DNA of 64,000 nt from assembly GCF_000355905.1 (NCBI RefSeq), contig NZ_APLF01000003.1, forward strand, positions 248,001 to 312,000. Reading direction: 5' to 3'. A program made the position numbers and the translations under genes. Origin of the DNA: Psychroflexus gondwanensis ACAM 44. GTDB taxonomy: Bacteria > Bacteroidota > Bacteroidia > Flavobacteriales > Flavobacteriaceae. The notes under the pieces were generated by a model, which was given only the letters and a program-made list of their open reading frames with translations, was not told the origin of the DNA and did no database searches. Of this stretch, positions 28,294-38,390 are shown one piece after another. The first letter of the stretch is position 1, and each line of letters starts with the position of its first letter.

Positions 28294-31200
28294 CTGTTAT
28301 TATTATCCACTTGTACAAATCCTTTCTTGGTATCGTTCCTACACGGTGACTTATAATTTAATATATAGAAGTAGGTTCCCGTTGGTAAAAAATTAGCTTG
28401 ATTGAGGGTTCCTCCAACATTAGACTCCCCTTTAAAAGCATTATCCGTATTGTTATAGCCTGTAGTTTCCCAGACTAATTTTCCGTAGCGGTTGTAGATT
28501 TTCATTTCATTTTCTGGGAACAATTCTATATTAACTACGTTAAGTCGTTCGTTTAAGTTATTTCCATTAACTGTTATGAAATTGTTGACTTCTAGAATAC
28601 CCTCAATAATGCTCACTTCCACTCTTAGAGTTTGGCTACTCAAACAGTTTAAAGATTCATCAAAATTCCTGGCGTATAAAATCGTGGTTTCTGTAATTAA
28701 ATAATCATCTGGTAGCGCATCATCGCTTGTTGGGGATAAATACCATTTAACGCCTAATCCTTGAACATTAAGATCACTAAGCATTGGTTGATCTTCAATA
28801 CAAAACTCCTGAAAAGGCTCTCCTTGAGGAGGATCAATTTCATTGATGAAATCGGGTTCTATTTCGATTTCAAGTAATTCAATACACCCATTGTCATCCA
28901 TGACCTCTATGTCATAAATACCTGGTTCAAGATTTTCAAAGAGAAACGTAGAATCTCCGGGGCCAAAATTAGAAGTGTAGGGTGGTGTGCCTCCATCCAC
29001 AAAAAGAGTGATTGTTCCATCGTCTATACCAAAGCAATTTGCTTGAGTTGTCTGGAAACTCACTTCTAATGGTGCTGGTTCATTGATAAAAACATCAAGT
29101 ACTTCAGAACAATTACTTGCATCTGTAACGACAAGCGAATAGGTTCCCCCAATAGATAAGTTGCTGATACTGGCCTCGGTACTTGTAAAGCCCTCGGGAC
29201 CACTCCATTGGTATTCGTAAGAACCACCAGTAAATTGTCTACCGCCATTTGCATTTACATCTATAAAGCCATCTGCTGCATTAAAACAGCTTATACTTTC
29301 AGCATTATGATCAATTTCTAAAGCATTTACACCTTCAATTTCAACGCTAACTTCTTCATTACAATTGTACTTATCTGTAATGGTAGCTGTATAAGTTCCG
29401 GGTGCTAGGTTATTCAATATTGCACCTGTCTCTCCAGTGTTCCAAACGATATTGTAGGGTTCTGTACCACCAGTTATATCTAGTTCTATACTGCCATCTT
29501 CATTAAAAGCACAAGTTTCATCTTCAGATTCTGCAGCAATATCTATAGGTTCTGGCATGATGAGTTCGACTTCTTTAGAAGCAACACAACTCAGGTTATC
29601 ATAAACATTTATAGTGTAAAGGCCTGGTCCAACTCCAGTGAGGTTTTTTTCAGTAGAAATTATATCTTCAATTTCGTTTAACCACTCGTATTGATACGTA
29701 AATTCAGTAGGACCTGTCTGAAGAGGAGTTCCTCCTTGAACCTCAATATTTATAAAGCCATTGAACTCATCTGCTAAATTTTGAGGACTGAAAGCATCAG
29801 GAATTTCAAATTCATCATTGCAAACTATCGCTGTTTTTTCAACAATCTCAATTTCAATTGGCGTAGGTTCAGTCACTTCAAAATCCTCAGTAGCAATACA
29901 ACTATTTTCATCGGTCACAATGACGGTGTAATACCCAGCACCGATATTTTCTAAATCTTGAGTTGTAGCTACAAACATTCCATCTTTTAACCAGTTGTAG
30001 GAATAACTTCCAGTGCCACCAGTTGCAGATATTAATATTCTACCAGTGAATTCTCCGTGGCATTGAATATTGAGAACAGCATCTTCAAGAACAAGAAGTT
30101 CATCGGGGGCGTCAATCTCATAAGAGAATTCATAGACGCACCCAAATCCATCAGTTATTTCAAGATCATAATCTCCTTGCCTTAAATTGAAAATGTCTTC
30201 TTGGTTTGAACTAAATCCATCAGGCCCAGTCCAATTGAACAAATAGGATTGGTTTCCTGAAATTGGAATTCCACCAGATGGAGTTATTTGTATACTTCCA
30301 TCATTGGCATCAGAACAACTGGTTTGATTGCCATTGAAGTCGGAGATGATAGCATTATCTTCTACTTCTGCTGGGACAGTTATTGTAAATTGAGTGGTAC
30401 TTAGACCACAAGGATCTCCAATAAACACGCTTTCAGAAGTCACAGTGATGACTGCAGTTTGAGTTATGCCAGTGGTATTTGTAGCTGTAAAGGTTGGAAT
30501 GTTCCCCAAACCACTAGCTGCTAAACCAATCGCAGGATTATCGTTGGTCCACTCGAACGTGTTTATCATGATTGGATTGGTTGTCGAAAAATTAATTCCT
30601 GCAATATCATCTCCATTACACACTTCAAAGTCATTTATAGGGTTAAGCTCTGCAAATGGAACTACGTTTAGGGTAGCAGGGTCAGAAACAACTGGACCAC
30701 AGCTTGAATTATCAAAACTTACAACCACATAGTAAAATTGTTCTCCTGCAACATCAGTAGGAGGTAAAAAAGTTGGCTGATTGGCACCAGCAATAGGAGT
30801 TCCGCCTACATTACTTTCCTCATCATTTTCAAACCATTGGTAAAAAGGTGAACCAAGACTAAAATTGATGTTCACGGATAATAGATTCGGAGTGGATTCA
30901 ATACAAAGCTCTTGTGACTGTGGGTGCTGATTGATAAATGGCTGAGGCTCGATTCTTACACGTGCCAAATCACTTGTATTTTCACATCCTGAAGCGGATT
31001 GAGATATGACGACATAATAATAAAGTATACCTACGTCTGAGGTAGGTGGAGTAAACTCAGGTGAATTTTCCCCAGCTATTGCTGTTCCTGTCGTAGTATC
31101 TCCAGTGGTGTTGACATACCATTGATAATTTATAGCACCTAGGCCTCCAGATACTTCGACACTCCATTCACTTGCTTGAGCATCCAAGCAAAGATCTTGA

Positions 31201-34200
31201 TCATCCAGATTCTGAACATCAAAAGTGGGATCTTCAAAGACCTCTACTTCTGAAACCTGACTTACTACATCGCCACATTCATTGCCCTGAGGGCTTACTA
31301 TGACATAAAAGTAATAAGTACCTGGAAGATTGAATGCAGGTGGAAGATAAGTTGCGTCTGTAGCTCCAGGAATCGCAGTTCCTCCCGCATTGGTTGCAGT
31401 GGTATTGGTGAACCATTGGTAGGTTGTAGTGGAGGATTCACCACTAGCCAATCCAACTCCTAAAGGGGAAATTTGACCGCCTTCACAGATAGTTTGAAAG
31501 GCCGCAGGTTGGTCTTCGATTAATCCAGAACTTTCAACAGTAATTTCTATACTAAAGGGCTCGCCAATACAACTTCCGGTCTGAGGTGTGACAGTATACG
31601 TTAATGTAGCAAGATTCTCTGAGGTATTAACTACATTCTGACTGATCTCAGTTTGAGGTGTGGTTTCAGCGCTACCTCCTGTGATTGCTCCAGCTGGATT
31701 ACTGATTGGCTCAGCCCATGTGTAAGTAGTATTAACTGGGACTATACTAGCACCAGTGTTCGCTGGAGTGATAGAAAACGTTCCTCCTGTACAGATGCTT
31801 TCTGTAATGGGCTCTATAAAAGGTTTTGGTTCAACAATCACTTCAATAAGGAAAGGGTCACCTAGACATCCGTCTGCTTCTGGAGTGACGGTATAGGTTA
31901 CTGAAACATTTTCATTGGTAGTATTTGTTAAGGTTTGAGTTATCTCAGTTTCAGCTGAAGTTGCATCAGACATACCAGTAATGCTTCCAGGCACAGAAAC
32001 TGTTGGCAGTCCCCAGGTATATGTCGTCCCACTTGGAACGATGTCTGGAGTACTATTATCAGGAATGATAGTAAAGGTCTCTTCGCTACAAATGGTAAGA
32101 CCAACATCTTGTATAGAAGGACTTGGTTTAACTTCTACAGTTATCGTAAACGGTTCACCTTCACATCCTTTTAAATCTGGAATGATGGTGTAAGTGACGG
32201 TTGCTAAAGCATTTGTTATATTTTCTAATTGTTGATCAATTGAGGAAACTGGGGTATTTTGGGCGGCACTTCCTAAGATTGAACCTGCTGGAACAATAGT
32301 AGGGACTCCCCATGAGTAGGTGGTTCCTGTTGGAATTGAATTGCCAGAAAAATTCTCATCGGGAACGACTGAAAACGCTTCCCCACTACACACTTCAAGA
32401 TTTATATCTTGAATAACCGGCTCTGGTGCAAAGTTAACAGTAACATTAAAAGGGATGCCTTCACAACCTCCTAAAACTGGAGTAACCAAGTAGGTTATAC
32501 TGGCAGCATCGGTTGTTGTATTTTCTACAGGTTGAGAAATAGAAGGTTGGGGGATGTTTTCTGCAGTTCCCCCGATTATAGCTCCAGTTGGGTTACTTAT
32601 AGGGTTTTCCCAAGTGTAATTTGTTCCTGTTGGAATAAAATTACCTCCCGTATTTGCTGGGATGACATCAAAATTATCTCCATTACATAATTCTAGAGTC
32701 ATATCTGAAATTATTGGAGTGGGATTCACAGTAATCGTAAAAGTTTCAGGTGGACCAGAACACATGATTTTGCCAGAACCTATAATGGGTGTGACGGTGA
32801 CTGTAGCCACGATAGGGTTAATAGTCAAGTTTTCTGTTACAAAACTTGGAATATTACCTGTTCCAGAAAGCGGAGTGAGGCCAATATTAGTGTCAATGAC
32901 CCAATCAAAATTAGTCGTAAAGCTTATGTTAGGTGAACTAAAACTAATTTCAGAAGTGAGGTCAGTACTACAAAATTCTAAATCTGGTAAGGGATCAATT
33001 TCTCCTTCCGGAAGGACTTGAATATCCACAGTATCAGAAGTAGCACTACAGGTTCCGGCAGGATCATCAGTGGTTATAGTTAGTGTTAAGGTTCCTGTAA
33101 AGCCTGCAGGTGGAGTGAACTCCGTGTTGGGATCGGTAGCATCTACAAATGTACCTCCAACCGAAGAGGTCCATGTAATACTTGTAGCAGTGCCTCCAAA
33201 ATTTCCATTTAGTAGGATGCTGCTGTCCATACAAATAGGATCATAATTACCAGCGTCAGCACTTGCTCCTGTTACAATATTAACAATATGAGTACTACTT
33301 GCATTTGAGCATAAAGTTCCTGAGTTGTCTGTAGTTAGTGTAAACGTGATATTTCCGATGTAACCAGCTGGAGGTGTATAGGTTGGATCTAGAGCGTTGG
33401 CATCTGGAGTAAAAACTCCTCCAGGAATACTGGCCGTCCATGAGCCATTTCCTGTACCGCCCGTAATAGTTCCATTTAAAGGGAAAGTTGTATCGGAACA
33501 AACCTCTAATGGCCCATCAGCTTGGACAAATACAGGTGGCAATACTTCAATATTTCCAGTGTAGGTGTTAGAGCCACATTCGTTGGTAAGAGTTAACTCA
33601 TAAGTGTAATTACCAGGGGTATCATAAGATATTTGGGGATTCGGATCGGTAGAACTTGAAATAGAGGCTGGAGGCGTTGTGCCAAAATCCCAAGCATAAG
33701 TTGTTCCTACGCTGGTATAACAATCGTAGACTACTGGATTAATAAAGAAAGGTTCGTCTTGGCAAACGATTAGGTCTTCAAGCTCTGCTTTAGGCTTATC
33801 CTTAATTGTAATTATTCTTTCGAAAACATCATCTTGACAATCTGCACCAGGTAAAACGTCTTCTATAAAAACCCTAAGCCTTATCGTATATATACCTGGA
33901 CTTGTAAATTCAAATTCTGGTTCTTTATCGTTTGGACCTGTCCCGTTTGCAAATGCCCATCCTGGAGATAGTGTAGGAGGGCAATCTGGATTTGACTGTG
34001 TAACCTCCCATTCGTAGATGGGGGTAATGTCGCAACCAACTGCTTGAGAAGTATTATTGGTAGAAACAATTTGGTTATCCTCAAAACAAGCTTCATCTTG
34101 ACTTAAGGTGAATTCTGAAATAACCTCTGGAATAATGCAGATTTCCTTGGTAACTCTACTTTCACCACAGTTATTTCTAGTGACTAAAGTGATATTATAG

Positions 34201-35327
34201 TATCCAGGTGTATCAAATATAACTCCTAAGGTTTGTGTTCCATCTGTCCATGAAAACCAGTCTGTAGGATTACCATTATCACTTCCTAACTGACTTCCTC
34301 CAGCTATATTAGTTCCTGCTATTGGAGTAATCTCCCAATATCTACCATACTCACCATTGCAGCCATTTTGCCCAGTGTTGGTTCCTACCTCAGAAATGTC
34401 TTCAAAATTCACTAAAGAATTAACACAGGCAATATCAGCAGGAAGAATGAAGTCGGCTTCAGTTGGCTCTGACACTCTTATCGGACCAGTAGATGTAAAA
34501 TTACCCTCGGTAGAACAGGGATTTGTTGATCTAACAGTTATTGAATATGAATTATTATTTGGGACACCATTTATAGTAGAGGTTATTCCGCAAGAGGTGT
34601 CTAGAAAGGTGTGAAAAAACGTTTCTACTATAGGAACTCCAATCGGATAATCTGAAGATTCTAGAGTAATAGGAGTAGACCCATCATTTATAATAATGGA
34701 ATAAGTAGTTCCTGGGGTATTATTTCCTGTAGTAAGCGTAAACTCGTATTGGTTAGGTAAACAGTTTTCGTTTCCTGTTAATTGTACAGTAATCACTGCT
34801 GGTTGAGTACCTACAAAAACTCTAAATTCACTAGTATCTGAAGTGCCATCAGGAAAGGTGATTGTATAAGTTAGTGTATATAATCCAGCTATGTATGTGT
34901 GATCTTCAACTTGTGTACTTGTAGTACCATCGCCCCAATCTATAAAATAGGTAGTACCAGCAGGGTAAGTAGCAATATTAGGATCGAAAAACTCGAAGTT
35001 TCCATTATTGCTTAAATCACTGGTGCATCTTAGAAATGTTTTTATCCCACCTTGTATTTCAACATCATAACCTCCAGAGCCTAAAATATTATTGATATCT
35101 AATTCTGGAGTAGGAGGTGGATTTAAGGCTTGATTAGTGAAACTTTCAAAAAAAGTAGCAATAGCAGACTTATCTGATTTAAAATGATCTGAATTGTTGA
35201 CTTGCGCTTCGGCTATAAGTTCCGATTCCTGGGTGCTAGAGTCTTCTTTGGGGTTTAGACTAAAAACAGCTAATCCTACAATTAAAGAACATCCAATAAA
35301 AAATGAGTTGAGTAGTTTTATCTTCAT
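28290..35327 (-). CDS. Giant T9SS adhesin with PKD/Ig-like and SprB repeats and type B sorting domain
   Basis: The 2345-residue protein has an N-terminal membrane segment (LLNSFFIGCSLIVGLAVFSL) and PKD domains (YFIDWGDGTTSTQVEDHTY; AWDFGTTPP). There are about five units of roughly 100 residues carrying a ..C.GE.FSV.P...TYTW..P pattern, about three Ig-like units of roughly 90 residues with YYYVV/YYFYVIVS, and SprB-type repeats (GSIELDITGGTEPY.I.WNTG). The last 90 residues or so form the gliding-motility-associated CTD (KIYNRYGKLVWETTGYNN...LPTGTYFYILNY) used for type B T9SS sorting. It is probably a mobile or anchored surface adhesin secreted with the adjacent PorP/SprF protein. Confidence 0.93.
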   Translation of the reverse strand: MKIKLLNSFFIGCSLIVGLAVFSLNPKEDSSTQESELIAEAQVNNSDHFKSDKSAIATFFESFTNQALNPPPTPELDINNILGSGGYDVEIQGGIKTFLRCTSDLSNNGNFEFFDPNIATYPAGTTYFIDWGDGTTSTQVEDHTYIAGLYTLTYTITFPDGTSDTSEFRVFVGTQPAVITVQLTGNENCLPNQYEFTLTTGNNTPGTTYSIIINDGSTPITLESSDYPIGVPIVETFFHTFLDTSCGITSTINGVPNNNSYSITVRSTNPCSTEGNFTSTGPIRVSEPTEADFILPADIACVNSLVNFEDISEVGTNTGQNGCNGEYGRYWEITPIAGTNIAGGSQLGSDNGNPTDWFSWTDGTQTLGVIFDTPGYYNITLVTRNNCGESRVTKEICIIPEVISEFTLSQDEACFEDNQIVSTNNTSQAVGCDITPIYEWEVTQSNPDCPPTLSPGWAFANGTGPNDKEPEFEFTSPGIYTIRLRVFIEDVLPGADCQDDVFERIITIKDKPKAELEDLIVCQDEPFFINPVVYDCYTSVGTTYAWDFGTTPPASISSSTDPNPQISYDTPGNYTYELTLTNECGSNTYTGNIEVLPPVFVQADGPLEVCSDTTFPLNGTITGGTGNGSWTASIPGGVFTPDANALDPTYTPPAGYIGNITFTLTTDNSGTLCSNASSTHIVNIVTGASADAGNYDPICMDSSILLNGNFGGTATSITWTSSVGGTFVDATDPNTEFTPPAGFTGTLTLTITTDDPAGTCSATSDTVDIQVLPEGEIDPLPDLEFCSTDLTSEISFSSPNISFTTNFDWVIDTNIGLTPLSGTGNIPSFVTENLTINPIVATVTVTPIIGSGKIMCSGPPETFTITVNPTPIISDMTLELCNGDNFDVIPANTGGNFIPTGTNYTWENPISNPTGAIIGGTAENIPQPSISQPVENTTTDAASITYLVTPVLGGCEGIPFNVTVNFAPEPVIQDINLEVCSGEAFSVVPDENFSGNSIPTGTTYSWGVPTIVPAGSILGSAAQNTPVSSIDQQLENITNALATVTYTIIPDLKGCEGEPFTITVEVKPSPSIQDVGLTICSEETFTIIPDNSTPDIVPSGTTYTWGLPTVSVPGSITGMSDATSAETEITQTLTNTTNENVSVTYTVTPEADGCLGDPFLIEVIVEPKPFIEPITESICTGGTFSITPANTGASIVPVNTTYTWAEPISNPAGAITGGSAETTPQTEISQNVVNTSENLATLTYTVTPQTGSCIGEPFSIEITVESSGLIEDQPAAFQTICEGGQISPLGVGLASGESSTTTYQWFTNTTATNAGGTAIPGATDATYLPPAFNLPGTYYFYVIVSPQGNECGDVVSQVSEVEVFEDPTFDVQNLDDQDLCLDAQASEWSVEVSGGLGAINYQWYVNTTGDTTTGTAIAGENSPEFTPPTSDVGILYYYVVISQSASGCENTSDLARVRIEPQPFINQHPQSQELCIESTPNLLSVNINFSLGSPFYQWFENDEESNVGGTPIAGANQPTFLPPTDVAGEQFYYVVVSFDNSSCGPVVSDPATLNVVPFAELNPINDFEVCNGDDIAGINFSTTNPIMINTFEWTNDNPAIGLAASGLGNIPTFTATNTTGITQTAVITVTSESVFIGDPCGLSTTQFTITVPAEVEDNAIISDFNGNQTSCSDANDGSIQITPSGGIPISGNQSYLFNWTGPDGFSSNQEDIFNLRQGDYDLEITDGFGCVYEFSYEIDAPDELLVLEDAVLNIQCHGEFTGRILISATGGTGSYSYNWLKDGMFVATTQDLENIGAGYYTVIVTDENSCIATEDFEVTEPTPIEIEIVEKTAIVCNDEFEIPDAFSPQNLADEFNGFINIEVQGGTPLQTGPTEFTYQYEWLNEIEDIISTEKNLTGVGPGLYTINVYDNLSCVASKEVELIMPEPIDIAAESEDETCAFNEDGSIELDITGGTEPYNIVWNTGETGAILNNLAPGTYTATITDKYNCNEEVSVEIEGVNALEIDHNAESISCFNAADGFIDVNANGGRQFTGGSYEYQWSGPEGFTSTEASISNLSIGGTYSLVVTDASNCSEVLDVFINEPAPLEVSFQTTQANCFGIDDGTITLFVDGGTPPYTSNFGPGDSTFLFENLEPGIYDIEVMDDNGCIELLEIEIEPDFINEIDPPQGEPFQEFCIEDQPMLSDLNVQGLGVKWYLSPTSDDALPDDYLITETTILYARNFDESLNCLSSQTLRVEVSIIEGILEVNNFITVNGNNLNERLNVVNIELFPENEMKIYNRYGKLVWETTGYNNTDNAFKGESNVGGTLNQANFLPTGTYFYILNYKSPCRNDTKKGFVQVDNNNR

Positions 35328-35698
35328 TAGCTGTAGTTTTTACTAAAAATATTTACGAATTAGAATTAAACAGAGTTTAAAATATAATTCAATAATATAT
35401 CTGTAGAACTTATACTACAATACTAACAACAATTACTATGATATCAAAGCAATAATTAAAAAAATAAAAAGGACGATCTTATGATTAATCCAATCTTGAG
35501 GGGTTAAATAACTGTCAATCATATATTTAAACCTCATTTATATTTAACAAAATTTATGATAATAATGCCAAATATCTACAGTGAAAGCAAATAAAGACAT
35601 TTTTTTAAATTAAAGAGAGAAATTTTAAAAGACTTAAACCTTGATTATAGACTTGGATTCTATAAAAGATATTTCAGAAAATCAGAACTATTCTTGGC
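35328..35698. other. AT-rich intergenic region upstream of the adhesin operon
   Basis: It must hold the adhesin promoter, but no clear TAnnTTTG box was found. Sequence is very AT-rich with no open frame of note, no strong hairpin and no repeat shared with the island. Confidence 0.5.
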
Positions 35699-36220
35699 TT
35701 ACCACTCATCATTATCGTTCAATACTGAATTGTAAAGATTTAAATTTAAGTCATTGAAATAAGAAGTTAAAATAGGTTGACTTTTTACTAAATCTTTTTT
35801 TATAGCATTGTCAGTTCTAAGGCTTAAAGACGTTATTCTTCGAAATTCTGTGTAGTATTCATAACTTATTTGGCTAATCTCTAATCTATATTTTTGATCT
35901 CTAAATGAGATTTTGAGCGTATATCTTAAATCGTTAGATAAATTTTTGATACTAATAAGATTTTTGGTAACAGCATTGATAACAAGTGTTCCTTCAGAAT
36001 TTTCACTTCCGATAAGTTGTTCTTTTGTAAAGTATCTGTTGATCCAACCTTGAGTTTTATCTCTTATGACTTTTGCTTCCTTGTCTTTTACATCAACTAC
36101 GACGACTTTAGGGAATTCATAATTTTCAAAATTGAAAGAGGGGAGTTCTGTGGTCTGGCTAAGCGTTAAATTACTTAATAGGCTTATAAAACAAAAGGCT
36201 AGCACATATTTTAGGGTCAT
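35699..36220 (-). CDS. Exported protein of unknown function
   Basis: The 173-residue protein has a signal peptide (VLAFCFISLLSNLTLSQ, cleavage after Q/T) and no cysteine pair or known enzyme motif. It contains a charged middle (DVKDKEAKVIRDKTQGWINRYF) and beta-strand-rich repeats. The pattern VVVDVKDKEAKVIRDKTQGWINRYFTKEQLIGS could be a DUF4468-like or other envelope domain, but I am not certain. A TAAATTTG -7 box lies only 5 bp before the ATG, so the mRNA may be leaderless. Confidence 0.65.
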   Translation of the reverse strand: MTLKYVLAFCFISLLSNLTLSQTTELPSFNFENYEFPKVVVVDVKDKEAKVIRDKTQGWINRYFTKEQLIGSENSEGTLVINAVTKNLISIKNLSNDLRYTLKISFRDQKYRLEISQISYEYYTEFRRITSLSLRTDNAIKKDLVKSQPILTSYFNDLNLNLYNSVLNDNDEW

Positions 36221-36225
36221 GTAGT

Positions 36226-36233
36226 CAAATTTA
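36226..36233 (-). promoter_or_regulatory. -7 box (TAAATTTG) giving a near-leaderless mRNA
   Basis: TAnnTTTG match whose downstream edge is 5 bp from the ATG at 36220. With a normal +1 position the transcript would start at or next to the start codon. Confidence 0.45.
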
Positions 36234-36304
36234 TGAAAAAGAATTAAAGGATAAAAGTAAGAATTAAAATCTAAATTAATGCTATTATTGAGTTAACAAA
36301 GCAA

Positions 36305-36907
36305 TTATTTAGTCCCTACAAATCGCGTTACATAAGCTTTTCCATAATGGTAATCTCCTTCTGCTAAATCTATTTCTAGTTCGCTCCCATCACTTTTTGA
36401 TAAAGCCTTGAAATCATCTTTTAGTTGTGTTAAAGTATAAAGCAAATCTTTGTTTTTTGGACCTCCAGAGGGATAATTATTCTCAAGTTGTTTAGGGTGA
36501 AAAGCTTCAATAATAATTTTTCCTCCTGGTTTTAAGGAGTTTATGGCTTTCTTATGAAATAAAGTTCTGTTTTCTAGATCTAAATGAGCAAATACGAGTA
36601 CAACTAGATCGTAAGTGTCTTTCTCAATCACATATTCTTCAACTTTAGAAACTTCATAGTTTATAGAAATACCATTGGCATCACATAATTTCAGGGCTTT
36701 TTGCTTTCCGGTTTCTGAAAAATCAAAGGCGTCGACTTTCCATCCCAGTTGGGCTGCATAGCAAGCGTTTCTTCCTTCTCCTTCTAAAGGAAACAGAGCA
36801 TTACCTTTATTTTTTATTTTATCTAGTTCAGACTTGAAGAATACATTTGGCTTAATGCCGTAAACAAATTCTTTCTCCTCAAATCGCTTATTCCAAAACT
36901 CTTTCAT
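36305..36907 (-). CDS. Class I SAM-dependent methyltransferase (TehB-like)
   Basis: The 200-residue protein starts FWNKRFEEKEFVYGIKPNVFF, typical of TehB/thiopurine-like methyltransferases. It has the SAM-binding region ALFPLEGEGRNACYAAQLGWKVDAFDFSETG, with the usual GEGRN glycine motif, and the post-II motif DLVVLVFAHL. The substrate is unknown. The ATG at 36907 is chosen because the longer frame would use a TTG inside the upstream terminator's T-run. Confidence 0.88.
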   Translation of the reverse strand: MKEFWNKRFEEKEFVYGIKPNVFFKSELDKIKNKGNALFPLEGEGRNACYAAQLGWKVDAFDFSETGKQKALKLCDANGISINYEVSKVEEYVIEKDTYDLVVLVFAHLDLENRTLFHKKAINSLKPGGKIIIEAFHPKQLENNYPSGGPKNKDLLYTLTQLKDDFKALSKSDGSELEIDLAEGDYHYGKAYVTRFVGTK

Positions 36908-36913
36908 AGGGTT

Positions 36914-36945
36914 CAAAAAAAATACCCGAAGATTACTTCGGGTAT
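36914..36945 (-). terminator. Terminator after the SDR gene
   Basis: ATACCCGAAG (36922-36931) and CTTCGGGTAT (36936-36945) form a 10-bp stem with loop ATTA. On the minus strand the stem is followed by a run of Ts at 36915-36921, which ends a few bases before the methyltransferase ATG. Confidence 0.82.
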
Positions 36946-36959
36946 AGCTTACTTAAATT

Positions 36960-37601
36960 TTACTTATAATTCTTAATGCTTTGTTTAAGATCATCATTTC
37001 CAGAGACGACTTCGAAGGACGTATTCTTAGCACGCTCAAGTTCTAGAGCATACACAAGAGTATGTGCCACATCTTCTCTAGGGATTTCACTCATTTTTTT
37101 AAGTTTATGCGCGAGCTCTACTTTTTCTGTTCCCTTTTTGTCGGTTAAACCTCCAGGTTGAACTATAGTGTAAACAAGTTTAGACTCTCTTAAGAAATCG
37201 TCTGCAGCTTTTTTAGATATTAAATACTGTTCTAAACCTTCAACTTGGCTGGGGTTATCCGTTCCCATAGAACTCAACATCACAAACTTTTGAAGTTTAT
37301 GAGCTTTTGCCAATTCTACAGCTTTTATAGCTCCTTTTTGATCTACCGCTATTGTTTTTTCATCACCACCTGTTCCACCTGATCCAGCAGCGAAAATAAC
37401 TTTATCCATACCTTTAAAGGCACTAGAAAAATCTTCTTCAAGATCGCCGTGACGAGTTTCTATCCCTTGATTTTCAAAAAAAGGCTTTTGGGTTTCTTTT
37501 CTTATCATGGCAAATGGTTTAAAATCGGAGGAATCTCTAAGAATTTTAGATACTAACCTTCCTGTTGTTCCATTGGCACCTATAACTAAAATATTTTGCA
37601 T
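36960..37601 (-). CDS. NAD(P)-binding SDR-like protein (atypical, NmrA/SDR_a5 type)
   Basis: The 213-residue protein has a Rossmann start ILVIGANGTTGRLVSKIL, the segment GMDKVIFAAGSGG and VMLSSMGTDNPSQ, followed by a YLISKKAADDFLRES pattern that stands for the YxxxK pair. Members bind NAD(P) and act as sensors or epimerase-like enzymes. The promoter region has a symmetric 9-bp inverted repeat, suggesting a dedicated regulator. A terminator separates it from the methyltransferase. Confidence 0.88.
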   Translation of the reverse strand: MQNILVIGANGTTGRLVSKILRDSSDFKPFAMIRKETQKPFFENQGIETRHGDLEEDFSSAFKGMDKVIFAAGSGGTGGDEKTIAVDQKGAIKAVELAKAHKLQKFVMLSSMGTDNPSQVEGLEQYLISKKAADDFLRESKLVYTIVQPGGLTDKKGTEKVELAHKLKKMSEIPREDVAHTLVYALELERAKNTSFEVVSGNDDLKQSIKNYK

Positions 37602-37623
37602 TTTTTTGAGTATTTCTGGTTTC

Positions 37624-37649
37624 TACAAATGTATAGATTAACATTTGTA
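37624..37649 (-). promoter_or_regulatory. Promoter with symmetric operator of the SDR gene
   Basis: TACAAATGT (37624-37632) and ACATTTGTA (37641-37649) are perfect 9-bp inverted arms around ATAGATTA. The left arm contains the minus-strand -7 box TACATTTG (37626-37633), so a dimeric regulator bound here would block the promoter. Confidence 0.5.
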
Positions 37650-37740
37650 ATGTCTTTAAAATACCCATAAATAATCTGCTTTTTAAGTTAAATACTATTA
37701 AAGTGATAATTATTAGAGAGGTATTTCTATCAAAAAGACT

Positions 37741-38266
37741 TTAGAAGTCTCCATTATTCCTAAATGGATTGTAGAAATGTCGGTGATACTCATAGCTTCT
37801 ATTTTTGCTTAATAGAAAGTCATCAATTCCAACTTCACCCTCGAGTACAAAGATGTAAATTCCATTTCCTGCTTGTTTTAGGTAATAAACTTCCTCTCAA
37901 ACTTTATTAAATTCACCTATATGAAATCAAGCCCTTTGTTAAATCCAAACTCCAGATCCTCTTTATTTGGGGATAAGATTCGATGAAAACTATTTTTGGA
38001 GAAATCCATCGAAATTTGATCATATCTAGGAGCCACGTTCTGTTGATTGGGAAGAATTTGAATTTATAAAAAAACTCCATAATTTGATGAGCATGAGAGC
38101 CAAAGTCCATTCTAGTGGCGACGTCATTATTATTCAAGACTTGTAATACTCCAAAGTCCATTCGTTCTGCATTAAAATATATCGCAAAACTAAAACTGTG
38201 GTGCGAATCTAAACAGCCATGATTGGCATGACCCCGGCTTCTTGATTTGTGTATGACTGTTTTCAT
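37741..38266 (-). pseudogene. Pirin family gene, degraded
   Basis: The 5' part reads MKTVIHKSRSRGHANHGCLD and then HHSFSFAIYFNAERMDFGVLQVLNNNDVA, a clear pirin N-terminus including the HxH-like metal region. After ATRMDFGSHAH the frame turns into unrelated sequence and stops at about residue 117. Farther down, in another frame, AGNGIYIFVLEGEVGIDD is the pirin C-terminal cupin piece, but it runs into nonsense and stops at 37741. The middle is deleted and frameshifted, so no functional pirin is made. Confidence 0.85.
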
Positions 38267-38390
38267 TCTTTTTTAGGTTAAATTATAGCAGAAAAGAAAA
38301 GAACTTTTTTAAATAAACGATAAAGTTTGTAACGTTACATAACTTCAAACGTATTTAAGGTGAAGCAATTTTAATTTATCCCTTCTGAAT

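Noticed and set aside
30466-33021. Several open frames antisense to the giant adhesin gene
   Set aside because: Repetitive Thr/Gly/Pro-rich coding leaves the opposite strand open; none has a start signal or domain.
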